From positions 1-53,891 of the forward strand of contig JAURCJ010000010.1 of assembly GCA_030828505.1 (NCBI GenBank): 53,891 nucleotides of DNA. The letters run 5' to 3'. Source of the stretch: Alphaproteobacteria bacterium. Lineage in GTDB: Bacteria > Pseudomonadota > Alphaproteobacteria > TMED109. Every line of letters begins with the position of its first letter. Positions within the stretch are counted from its first letter, which is position 1. Below the pieces are notes generated by a model. That model made no database searches. It was not told the DNA's origin and was given only the letters and a program-made list of their open reading frames with translations. This document shows, one piece after another, positions 26,499 through 34,340 of the stretch. The position numbers and the translations under genes are program-made.

Positions 26499-27677
26499 TT
26501 GTTTATAGGTTTTTTACATCAGCTAAAAGAGTCGGGAGTCCCTGTTTCTATAAGAGAATATTTAGACTTTTTGTCTGGATTAGATAAAGGTGTAACTAAT
26601 CTTAATACTGACTCTTTTTATCATTTTGCGAGAGCATCTTTAGTTAAAGATGAAAGGCACTATGACAGATTTGATAGAACTTTTTCTGAGTTTTTTGAGG
26701 GAGCTTTAAAAAGAGGAGGAGAGGTTCTAAGTAGTATTCCTGAAGAGTGGATTAAAGATGCATTACAAAAAAACTTAACTGAAGAAGATAAAGCTAAAAT
26801 AGAATCTATAGGGGGATGGGATAAATTATTAGAAACTCTAAAAAAGCGCCTTGAAGAACAAAAGAAAAGGCATCAAGGTGGAAATAAATGGATAGGCACA
26901 GGTGGCACTTCTCCATTTGGTTCTGGAGGTTATAATCCAGAAGGTATCAGAATAGGTAATGAAGGTAAAAGACAAGGAAGAGCTGTAAAAGTTTGGGAAA
27001 AAAGATTATGGACAAATTTTGACGATAAAAAAACATTAGGTATTAGGGATATTAGAGTAGCAGTAAGAAGATTAAGACACTTTGCAAGAACCGGTTCACC
27101 AGATGAATTTGATCTGAAGGGTACAATTTCTGCTACAGCTAATAACGGTGGCTATTTAGATGTAAAAATGATGCCTGAGAGAAAAAATAGAGTTAAATTA
27201 TTATTATTTTTAGATGTAGGTGGGTCAATGGACCCATACATTGAGGCATGTGAAGAATTATTTTCTGCATCAAAAAGTGAATTTAAAGATTTAGAGCATT
27301 TTTATTTTCATAATTGTCCATATGAAATTCTATGGAAAAATAACCCTCGTTCATCCGAGGATATAGTTTCTACTTGGGATATAATAAGGAAGTATGGAAG
27401 TGACTACAGAGTATTATTTGTAGGAGATGCCTCAATGAGTCCATATGAAGTAGCTTATGCGGGTGGATCAATAGAGCATTGGAATGAAGAATCTGGAGCT
27501 ACTTGGTTAGATAGAATAACTTCTCATTTTGATTCGGTTGCATGGTTAAATCCTGAGAGTAAAAAAATATGGAATTCTTCCGCATCAAATAAAATGATAA
27601 GGGATATATTTGATGAAAGAATGTATGAATTAAATTTAAGTGGAATAGAAGCGGCTATGAAAAGGCTATCTCGATAA
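26499..27677 (+). CDS. VWA domain protein (CoxE/COG3825-like)
   Basis: 392 residues from TTG, with TAGGAAAG upstream. An N-terminal helical region starts FLHQLKESGVPVSIREYLDFL, a Gly-rich low-complexity stretch follows near residues 125-160, then the VWA domain. The metal site begins DVGGSMD with Asp239 and Ser243. Later motifs are FHNCPYEILW and FVGDASMSPYE. Family members pair with MoxR ATPases for metallo-enzyme maturation or complex assembly. The client enzyme is unknown; no CO-dehydrogenase genes are adjacent, though a molybdenum hydroxylase lies about 6 kb away. Confidence 0.87.
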   Translation: MFIGFLHQLKESGVPVSIREYLDFLSGLDKGVTNLNTDSFYHFARASLVKDERHYDRFDRTFSEFFEGALKRGGEVLSSIPEEWIKDALQKNLTEEDKAKIESIGGWDKLLETLKKRLEEQKKRHQGGNKWIGTGGTSPFGSGGYNPEGIRIGNEGKRQGRAVKVWEKRLWTNFDDKKTLGIRDIRVAVRRLRHFARTGSPDEFDLKGTISATANNGGYLDVKMMPERKNRVKLLLFLDVGGSMDPYIEACEELFSASKSEFKDLEHFYFHNCPYEILWKNNPRSSEDIVSTWDIIRKYGSDYRVLFVGDASMSPYEVAYAGGSIEHWNEESGATWLDRITSHFDSVAWLNPESKKIWNSSASNKMIRDIFDERMYELNLSGIEAAMKRLSR

Positions 27678-27683
27678 AGTTTG

Positions 27684-28391
27684 TTATATAGCTAAATATT
27701 TATCTCGTGTTTTGGTATCTTGCTGTAAATCGTTTAAAGATCCCGTCCAAACTGCTTTACCCTTATCTATAATAATTGCTTCTTTAGCAACTTCCATACA
27801 AAAGTGCATATTTTGTTCAGCTAAAAGAATAGTTACCCCAAGTTTTTTCAAATTTTCTAATATTTTAGCTATGTCTTCAACTATGATTGGAGCAAGACCT
27901 TCAGATGGTTCATCTAATAAAAGAATTTCTGGGTTTCCAACTAAAGTTCTGGCTATGGACAGCATTTGCTGTTCTCCACCTGAAAGTTGACCTGCTAATC
28001 TATCCTTTAATTTTACTAATATAGGAAAAGTCTCCCAAATTTTATCAATTGGCCAATTATCTATACCTTGTAAATTATTTTTTTTCCCAAGTTCTATATT
28101 TTCCTCTACTGTATGCTCTGGAAAAACTTGTCTATCTTCTGGTACATATCCAATTCCTGCTAATGCTCTTTTACTTGTAGGTTGCTTAATTAATTCTTCT
28201 CCTTTAAGTTTTATAGAGCCTGATTTAACATTTATTAATCCTGTAATAGCCTTAAAAGTAGAGCTTTTACCAGCTCCATTTCTACCAAGCAAAGCAATAA
28301 TATTATTCTTTTTAATATTTAAACTCATATTAAAAAGAACCTGACTATTTCCATAAAAAGCATTAATACTTTTAGTTTCTAATAAATCCAT
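27684..28391 (-). CDS. livF: Liv-type ABC transporter ATP-binding protein (LivF)
   Basis: 235-residue ATPase. Walker A GRNGAGKSSTF near residue 36, Q-loop region GYVPEDRQVFPEHTVEEN, signature LSGGEQQMLSIARTL and Walker B EILLLDEPSEGLAP. The EDRxVFPxxTVEEN segment is characteristic of LivF. It powers import of branched-chain amino acids or related compounds in the HAAT family. Its start shares a base with the livG stop, so it is coupled as last gene of the operon. Confidence 0.92.
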   Translation of the reverse strand: MDLLETKSINAFYGNSQVLFNMSLNIKKNNIIALLGRNGAGKSSTFKAITGLINVKSGSIKLKGEELIKQPTSKRALAGIGYVPEDRQVFPEHTVEENIELGKKNNLQGIDNWPIDKIWETFPILVKLKDRLAGQLSGGEQQMLSIARTLVGNPEILLLDEPSEGLAPIIVEDIAKILENLKKLGVTILLAEQNMHFCMEVAKEAIIIDKGKAVWTGSLNDLQQDTKTRDKYLAI

Positions 28392-29134
28392 TATTTTTTT
28401 CCTCCACCAAGATAAGCTTTGATAACTGCTTGATTTTGCTTAATTTCTTTTGGAGAACCCTTAGCAATTATAGCACCCTGTTGAAGTACAAAAATAGTTT
28501 GTGCTATATCAAATACTATATCCATATCATGTTCTATAAAAAGAACTGTCATTTTAGTTTTTTGCCAAAGCTCTTTAATCCTTTTTATCATTTCCCACCT
28601 TTCTTCGGGTCCCATTCCAGCTGTTGGCTCATCTAATAATAAGACTTGAGGTTTAAGTGCTAATGCTAACGCGATATCCAATAGTTTTTGGTCTCCGTGA
28701 CTTAATTCCGAACTAATTGTATTATACACTTTTTTTAATCCAGCAAGTTTAGCGATGTTATCGGCTTCTTCATTAACTGAATGTGAAGCAAACCTATCCC
28801 ACATATTATTTAAGCCATGAGTTTTTGCTAATAAGGCCATTTTTATTGATTCTTTTACGCTTAAAGTTGGAAATATATTAGTTATCTGGAATGCTCTAGC
28901 AATTCCCATATGTGTTATTACTGTTTCTTTTAAATTTGTAATATTATTTTCGCCAATAAATATTTTTCCTTTGTCTACACTGATTTTACCTGTAATTAAA
29001 TTAAATATAGTTGTTTTGCCTGCACCATTAGGGCCAATTAAAGCATTAATAGAATTCGGTTTAAGTTCAATAGAAACATTATTTGTGGCATTAATTCCAC
29101 CAAAGCTTTTACTAATTCCATGAATTTTTAACAT
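28391..29134 (-). CDS. livG: Liv-type ABC transporter ATP-binding protein (LivG)
   Basis: 247-residue ATPase. Walker A GPNGAGKTTIFNLITG near residue 34, then RAFQITNIFPTLSVKES typical of LivG, a variant signature ELSHGDQKLLDIALAL and Walker B VLLLDEPTAGM. The LSHGDQ signature (rather than LSGGQ) is normal for LivG. It forms the ATPase pair with LivF. Confidence 0.92.
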   Translation of the reverse strand: MLKIHGISKSFGGINATNNVSIELKPNSINALIGPNGAGKTTIFNLITGKISVDKGKIFIGENNITNLKETVITHMGIARAFQITNIFPTLSVKESIKMALLAKTHGLNNMWDRFASHSVNEEADNIAKLAGLKKVYNTISSELSHGDQKLLDIALALALKPQVLLLDEPTAGMGPEERWEMIKRIKELWQKTKMTVLFIEHDMDIVFDIAQTIFVLQQGAIIAKGSPKEIKQNQAVIKAYLGGGKK

Positions 29135-29140
29135 ATAATA

Positions 29141-30115
29141 TTACTTTCTATAAAATTTAATAAGGAGCCAGTCTAAAAGCCCCCTTCTTAAACCTAAGAC
29201 AAAACTTAAAATAACTAATCCTAATACTAATCCGTAGTACCTTGTATTAGCGGTAACAAAATCATTTAGCATTTCGAATATGAATGCTCCCATTATAGGG
29301 CCTAAAAAGGAATGCATTCCCCCAAGAAGAATCATGAATAAGGGTTCAGCAGATTTTGCCCAAAATGCCCATTCTGGGTAAGCACCTACATCAAGTAAAG
29401 CTTGTAGTGATCCAGCTAGTCCAGCAATAGAGCCTGCAATTATAAATGCTATTAGTTTATGTCTTTGATTATTAAAACCAAGTGCTGCAGGTCTTTCTGG
29501 GTTATCTCTTATCATTCTTAAACCATAACCAAATGGAGATTCTATTAGTTGCCTTAATAAAATTATAGTTATTATTGATATAAAAATTGTAAAAGCATAA
29601 AAATCAAATGGTTTACCTAGGTCTATTCCTAGGAATGGAGGTTTTGGAAACCCTCCCATTAAACCTTGGTCACCTCCAGTAATGTTTACTAAAGCTAAAA
29701 TAATACTATAAATTAACATTTGAAATGCTAGCGTGAGAAATGAGAAATATATGTCTTTAAGTCTTATGCAAATAGCGCCAATAAATGCAGCTAAAACAGT
29801 TGATACAAATATGGCAGATATTATAGCGATTGGAATAGATAAGCTTCCTAATATATTTACGACATTTGATTGTAAGAATAGCCCTAGTGTGTATGCTCCA
29901 GCAGCAAAAAATGCTGCATGACCAAATGCTATTAAGCCTAAATATCCTATCAAAATATTTAAGGACATTGCGAAAAGGCCTAATATAAAAACTTTTTGAA
30001 TTATATCATGTATACCAGCTGAAGGAACTATAAAGAAGAATAATAGTAAAAATAACCATACCACAATTCCTAAAAAAACATCTCTTTTAAAATTATCTTG
30101 TTTTAAAAATCCCAT
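29141..30115 (-). CDS. livM: Liv-type ABC transporter permease (LivM)
   Basis: 324 residues with about nine to ten hydrophobic segments. The permease motif GYLGLIAFGHAAFFAAGAY near residue 57 and the cytoplasmic coupling loop RMIRDNPERPAALGFNNQRHK near residue 215 identify LivM. The stop of livH shares a base with its start. Inner-membrane channel subunit. Confidence 0.92.
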   Translation of the reverse strand: MGFLKQDNFKRDVFLGIVVWLFLLLFFFIVPSAGIHDIIQKVFILGLFAMSLNILIGYLGLIAFGHAAFFAAGAYTLGLFLQSNVVNILGSLSIPIAIISAIFVSTVLAAFIGAICIRLKDIYFSFLTLAFQMLIYSIILALVNITGGDQGLMGGFPKPPFLGIDLGKPFDFYAFTIFISIITIILLRQLIESPFGYGLRMIRDNPERPAALGFNNQRHKLIAFIIAGSIAGLAGSLQALLDVGAYPEWAFWAKSAEPLFMILLGGMHSFLGPIMGAFIFEMLNDFVTANTRYYGLVLGLVILSFVLGLRRGLLDWLLIKFYRK

Positions 30116-31020
30116 TATTTTTTCTTTCCCATAAGTCCTTCAGGTTTCATTATGAGTACTAGAACCATAATCAAAAACATTATTCCATCTGTAAATAATG
30201 GCATAGCAACTGCTCCGAAAGACCTGGCCATTCCAATTATAATAGAGGCTATAAAAGCTCCACCGATAGAACCCATTCCACCTATAACAGTAACTATAAA
30301 TGATTCAATTATTATAGAATTACCCATACCAGAGACCACACTTCCAAGACTTGCTGCAAGAGCCCCTCCTAATCCTGCTAGGAAGCTGCCTAACATAAAG
30401 ACACCAGCTTTTATGACATTAGTATTTACACCTAATGCTTCAAGCATTTTTGGGTTTACGGCAGTTGCTCTAACTAATTTTCCAAATTTAGTTTTAGTCA
30501 TAATCAACCAAAGTAATAAAGCTACTATCATACTAATTACAACAATAGCTATATGGAAAGGAGGAATAATAGCATCAAATATAAATAAAGGTGGAATTTG
30601 AAAAACTTCAGGTACTCCTATTCCTGACAAAAATTCATCTCCCCATATGATCATAACTAAATCATCTAGTATCAATATTACTGAATAACATAGGAGTATT
30701 TGCACAAGTAAGTCAGCATTGTATACTTTGTTAATTAGCAGTCTTTCAAATAGTAGGCCAAAAATGCCAACACCAATTGCTCCACAAATTACAGCTAATC
30801 CAAAATGACCTGTCACAGCCATTACTTGCCAAGAAAAATATGCTCCTAACATGTATAGGGCGCCATGCGCAAAATTAATTACTCCAAGTACTCCAAATAC
30901 TAATGTTAAACCTGAAGCAACTAAAAATAATAACATTCCTATTTTTAATCCTCCAGCCGTCTGTGAAATCAAACAAGCTGGACTAATTATGCAATCAAAG
31001 AGAGCAAAGATTTCCATCAT
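30115..31020 (-). CDS. livH: Liv-type ABC transporter permease (LivH)
   Basis: 301 residues, mostly hydrophobic. GVLGVINFAHGALYMLGAY near residue 43 and the coupling loop TKFGKLVRATAVNPKMLEALGVN near residue 178 are LivH hallmarks, with GGMGSIGGAFIASI near the end. It forms the channel with LivM. 28 bases separate it from the binding-protein gene. Confidence 0.92.
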   Translation of the reverse strand: MMEIFALFDCIISPACLISQTAGGLKIGMLLFLVASGLTLVFGVLGVINFAHGALYMLGAYFSWQVMAVTGHFGLAVICGAIGVGIFGLLFERLLINKVYNADLLVQILLCYSVILILDDLVMIIWGDEFLSGIGVPEVFQIPPLFIFDAIIPPFHIAIVVISMIVALLLWLIMTKTKFGKLVRATAVNPKMLEALGVNTNVIKAGVFMLGSFLAGLGGALAASLGSVVSGMGNSIIIESFIVTVIGGMGSIGGAFIASIIIGMARSFGAVAMPLFTDGIMFLIMVLVLIMKPEGLMGKKK

Positions 31021-31048
31021 ATAGCCTTTTTCTTAATATTATTAATCT

Positions 31049-32317
31049 TTATAGCCAACCTTTGTCAGTTAACCATTCCTTTTCAAGTTCTGCTATAGTA
31101 TTCCAGTCAGCCGCTTGAATATTATTCATAAAAGGGTCTTGTGGAATAGTAGTTCCCCATCCTATTGAATAGTCCACAATAGTTTGATCATTATCTCTTA
31201 TTGTAACGGTATTACCTTCGCCTACCCCCATAAAAGATTCTTTTTGTTTACCTTTCATATATTCTGCTATTTTTTTATTATCAGTGCCACCCGTTTCTCT
31301 TATAGCACTAATTAAATAGTCAATTCCTACTGATGCTTCCCAAGACCAATTAGTAGGGTGATCTCCATACAAATCTGTATAAGATTTATCATAATTTCTA
31401 TTGCTATCAGTATCAGGCCATGCTGCCACATATCTCGTAGCTGAATGTAATCCTTCAGGTAAGTTTTTAACAGCACTCATAGTAGTATAGTCAGCTAGAT
31501 TAATTGCGAAAAGCTGAGTATTTTTAAATATACCATATAATGCAGCTTGATCTATGAATGAAACTAAATCCCCTCCCCATAAGCTAGTGTATATAGCATC
31601 TGGTTTTTCTCTCGCAATTTGTGTAATAACTTCAGTATAATCAGGCTGGAATATTTTAGGCCATCCTTTTCCAAGTATTTCAAAACCTGGAGAAAATTTT
31701 TCTAAAGCCCAAAAAAAAGTGTCATCGCTATCTCTTCCATATGCATAATCAGGGTTTACTGACATCCATTTTTTTAATCCTTTTTCTTTAATAATAGTTG
31801 CTGCATATCTTGCACTTCCAACAGCATCATGAATGCCTTGTCTAGAAAACCTAAATGCATTCCATGTTCTTATTGATGGGTCAGCTGTTAATCTAGAAGT
31901 TTCAGAAACAGTGTGTAGACATAGAGTTCCACTTTCTCTGACTACTTCTTGAACAGCAAAAGATGCACCGGATGCTTCTGCATTAATAATAGCGTCTACT
32001 TTATCTGAATTTATAAAATTTCTACATACTCTAGCAGCTTCATCAGGCTTTGCTCTACTATCTCTAACAATTAATTCAATATTTCTTCCGTCTAGTCCTC
32101 CAGAGCTATTAAAATTATCGGTTGCCATTTTTAAAGCATTATTAACAGATATTCCTAATTGAGCTACTCTTCCAGACAATATAGTTGGTACACCAATTTT
32201 AATATTATTGTCAGCTTTTAAAATCGCTGGAAAACCTGAATTTAAAGTTATGGCTGCCGCAACAGCTGAAGTAGTTTTTAAAATTTTTCTTCTAGAGTAT
32301 TTATTGATACTTTTCAT
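31049..32317 (-). CDS. Liv-type ABC transporter substrate-binding protein, Tat-exported
   Basis: 422 residues from the ATG at 32317, chosen because AGGAGA sits seven bases upstream; an upstream ATG at 32335 would lie before that site. The N-terminus has a twin-arginine signal SRRKILK (Arg9, Arg10) and a hydrophobic run, likely cleaved after LKA near residue 34. The rest is a type I periplasmic binding fold (KIGVPTILSGRVAQLG, DSRAKPDEAARVCRNF, YAYGRDSDDTFF). Tat export suggests folding before export. The ligand is not clear: leucine-type amino acids, amides or other small organics are possible. Confidence 0.87.
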   Translation of the reverse strand: MKSINKYSRRKILKTTSAVAAAITLNSGFPAILKADNNIKIGVPTILSGRVAQLGISVNNALKMATDNFNSSGGLDGRNIELIVRDSRAKPDEAARVCRNFINSDKVDAIINAEASGASFAVQEVVRESGTLCLHTVSETSRLTADPSIRTWNAFRFSRQGIHDAVGSARYAATIIKEKGLKKWMSVNPDYAYGRDSDDTFFWALEKFSPGFEILGKGWPKIFQPDYTEVITQIAREKPDAIYTSLWGGDLVSFIDQAALYGIFKNTQLFAINLADYTTMSAVKNLPEGLHSATRYVAAWPDTDSNRNYDKSYTDLYGDHPTNWSWEASVGIDYLISAIRETGGTDNKKIAEYMKGKQKESFMGVGEGNTVTIRDNDQTIVDYSIGWGTTIPQDPFMNNIQAADWNTIAELEKEWLTDKGWL

Positions 32318-32339
32318 TTTAGCTCTCCTTATCAAATTT

Positions 32340-32795
32340 TTATCTTTGTTGCATTTGCATAATAGGCGATAGAATTGCTTCTAACCTAATCACGTCCCCA
32401 CATGTGTCAATACAATTATCGATTAATAATTTTACACAAAAATCTGCTATTATTTCTGTCTTGTGTAAGTAAAGTGGGAAATTATACGATTGGTGTTTTA
32501 ATGCTTGGGCTATCTGAATTTTTTCTTCTATTTTATTTTCTAAAGTTTCTGAACATAATCCTGCACTTAAACTCATATTTGCATTAAAAACCCCAGACAA
32601 TTCTCTAATTTTTATTATATTAATATTAATATTATATGTTCCTAAATCAGATGCATTATTTTTTTTAATACCTATAATATGATTACATACAATATCATTT
32701 TCTTCATTAATACATTCTAAATTGTTAGCAAAAGAAATCTTACTTATACAGATAAAAATAAATACGTATTTTAACAGTTTAATTATTTTTAACAT
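32340..32795 (-). CDS. Secreted cysteine-rich protein of unknown function
   Basis: 151 residues with a signal peptide (hydrophobic run 10-20, likely cleavage after SFA near residue 23). The mature part has six Cys, two of them in NCIDTCGD. No recognised family. It is the most upstream gene of the Liv operon, 22 bases before the binding-protein gene in the same direction, so it may be co-transcribed with the transporter. A weak ribosome binding site precedes the ATG. Confidence 0.65.
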   Translation of the reverse strand: MLKIIKLLKYVFIFICISKISFANNLECINEENDIVCNHIIGIKKNNASDLGTYNININIIKIRELSGVFNANMSLSAGLCSETLENKIEEKIQIAQALKHQSYNFPLYLHKTEIIADFCVKLLIDNCIDTCGDVIRLEAILSPIMQMQQR

Positions 32796-32905
32796 TTTTA
32801 TAACTTCACATTTAAATTTTTAAATAATTTGTATCGGAATAATACTTTTACTATATAAAAACAATAAATAAAAATAAATAATTAGAGCATTAAGGGGGAT
32901 TGGTT

Positions 32906-33667
32906 ATGAGACTGAAAAATAAAGTAGCAATAGTAACAGGAGGTGCCTCCGGTTTCGGGGAAGGTATAGTAAAAAGATTTGCGAAAGAAGGAGCTCAGGT
33001 AATAGTAGCAGATATTAACATAGAAGGGGCAGAAAAAATTTCTTCTGAAATAAATGATGATGGTGGAAATGCTATTGCTTTCGGCGTAGATGTTTCAGAC
33101 AGTCAACAGACAAAAGATATGATAGGAAGAAGTTGTGAAGCTTTCGGCAAATTAGATATTTTAGTTCAGAATGCAGCAATAGGCATGAGGCCTACCCCAT
33201 TAATAGAAACTTCTGAAGAAGAATTTGATACTCTGTTTAATATTAATGTTAAATCTGTATATTTAGGAGCGGTTCATTCCGTTCCTGTTTTTCGAAAACA
33301 GAAGTCCCCTGGAGTTATAATTAATACTGTTTCTACGGCCGCAATAAGACCAAGGCCTGGCTTAACAGCCTATAATGCAACAAAAGGTTCCTTAGTTACC
33401 ATGACTAAAGGTTTATCTTTAGAGTTAGCTCCTGATAACATAAGAGTTAATGGCTTATGCCCAGTAGCAGGAGACACTGCTATGTTAGATGGATTTCTAG
33501 GAGATGGGCCAAAAGACGAATCATATAGTAAATTCGTATCTACAGTTCCTTTAGGACGATTATGTAAGCCGAGAGATATGGCAAACGCAGCTCTTTATCT
33601 AGCTTCAGATGAGGCAGACTTTATTACTGGTGTTATGCTAGAGGTAGATGGAGGCAGATGTGTTTAA
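32906..33667 (+). CDS. Short-chain dehydrogenase/reductase
   Basis: 253 residues from the ATG at 32906, seven bases after AAGGGGG; a TTG at 32900 is less well placed. Cofactor motif TGGASGFGEG near residue 12, NAAIG near residue 89, catalytic Ser in VSTAAI and YNATKGS with the Tyr-x3-Lys pair near residue 155. It ends in the usual SDEADFITGVMLEVDGG. An acidic residue (VADIN) after the second beta strand suggests NAD preference. Substrate unknown. It lies just upstream of the molybdenum hydroxylase operon, but a separate promoter and Mo-box intervene. Confidence 0.9.
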   Translation: MRLKNKVAIVTGGASGFGEGIVKRFAKEGAQVIVADINIEGAEKISSEINDDGGNAIAFGVDVSDSQQTKDMIGRSCEAFGKLDILVQNAAIGMRPTPLIETSEEEFDTLFNINVKSVYLGAVHSVPVFRKQKSPGVIINTVSTAAIRPRPGLTAYNATKGSLVTMTKGLSLELAPDNIRVNGLCPVAGDTAMLDGFLGDGPKDESYSKFVSTVPLGRLCKPRDMANAALYLASDEADFITGVMLEVDGGRCV

Positions 33668-33674
33668 AAAATTT

Positions 33675-33698
33675 CGTAATATTGGGATATATATAACG
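33675..33698 (+). promoter_or_regulatory. Candidate ModE operator (Mo-box) upstream of the molybdenum hydroxylase operon
   Basis: 24-base imperfect palindrome: CGTAATAT (33675-33682), eight-base spacer, ATATAACG (33691-33698). The arms match each other's complement at 7 of 8 positions. Layout and arms resemble the E. coli modA operator as I remember it (CGTTATAT and ACATAACG arms, 24 bases). The right arm is identical to the one in front of modA in this window. Its centre is about 58 bases upstream of the start predicted from the -10 at 33733, a typical activator position. Confidence 0.62.
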
Positions 33699-33732
33699 TA
33701 TTGAATTAAATAAAAAAAGTACTTGCCCTGTC

Positions 33733-33738
33733 TATAAT
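33733..33738 (+). promoter_or_regulatory. -10 element TATAAT of the molybdenum hydroxylase operon
   Basis: Perfect TATAAT at 33733-33738. The -35 position 17 bases upstream (33710-33715, ATAAAA) is poor, as expected for an activator-dependent promoter. An alternative pair is TTGCCC (33723) with TAAATT (33746). Transcripts from the TATAAT would have a leader of about 134 bases. Confidence 0.5.
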
Positions 33739-33878
33739 GATGCGCTAAATTTTCATTTACGAGGGAGTATAGGGAGGAATGACTTTATAAGTTTGTTAAA
33801 ATATACTTAAGAAGTCTAGGTTCGTAGCCAATTTTTTTTCTAATTCCTATAAATTAACGTTCACACAGTGGAGGTAAT
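33739..33878 (+). promoter_or_regulatory. Long 5' leader with a T8 tract before the 2Fe-2S subunit gene
   Basis: The 211-base gap between the SDR and hydroxylase genes holds the Mo-box, the -10 element and this leader. GGTTCGTAGCC (33819-33829) can form a weak short hairpin just before T8 (33832-33839), which could work as an attenuator. GTGGAGGTAA precedes the ATG as a strong ribosome binding site. No protein-coding frame of useful length is present. Confidence 0.35.
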
Positions 33879-34337
33879 ATGGCTGTATTGAATATCAACG
33901 GACTTAAACATGTAGTTGATGCGCCAGCAGATACAAGATTATTATGGGTTGTTCGCGAACATTTGCGTTTAACTGGTACTAAATTTGGCTGCGGTATGGG
34001 ACTATGTGGAGCATGTACTGTTCATCTAGACGGTGAAGCAGTGCGTTCTTGTCAAGTAGAATTAGGTGACGCGGAAGGTTCTAGAATTACAACAATCGAA
34101 GGTCTAGATCCTAAAGGTCAACACCCAGTGCAACAAGCATGGCTTGAACTTCAGGTGCCACAATGTGGTTACTGTCAATCAGGTCAAATGATGAATGCTG
34201 CTGCTTTCTTAGACAGCAACCCATCACCAACTGATGGCGAAATTCTTGAAGCAATGCAAGGTAACTTATGTCGTTGCATTACATATGTAAGAATTAAACA
34301 AGGTGTTCGTCGTGCATCTGAAATAATGGGAGCATAG
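33879..34337 (+). CDS. Molybdenum hydroxylase, 2Fe-2S subunit (isoquinoline 1-oxidoreductase alpha-like)
   Basis: 152 residues with two [2Fe-2S] clusters. The plant-type cluster is bound by Cys38, Cys43, Cys46 and Cys58; the second by Cys96, Cys99, Cys131 and Cys133 (CGYCQSG and GNLCRC). It passes electrons from the molybdenum centre to an acceptor. Arg is often CGT here and the base composition is clearly less AT-rich than in neighbours. It is the first gene of a two-gene operon; no FAD subunit follows, as in IorAB-type enzymes. Confidence 0.93.
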   Translation: MAVLNINGLKHVVDAPADTRLLWVVREHLRLTGTKFGCGMGLCGACTVHLDGEAVRSCQVELGDAEGSRITTIEGLDPKGQHPVQQAWLELQVPQCGYCQSGQMMNAAAFLDSNPSPTDGEILEAMQGNLCRCITYVRIKQGVRRASEIMGA

Positions 34338-34340
34338 ATC

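Noticed and set aside
33779-33790. Tiny frame ATG-ACT-TTA-TAA in the hydroxylase leader, after GGGAGG
   Set aside because: The GGAGG lies only one base from the ATG, too close to act as its ribosome binding site, and a three-codon peptide gives no further support.
33739-33878. Molybdenum cofactor riboswitch before the hydroxylase genes
   Set aside because: The leader lacks the multiple conserved helices of the Moco RNA motif; only a weak hairpin and a T tract are visible.
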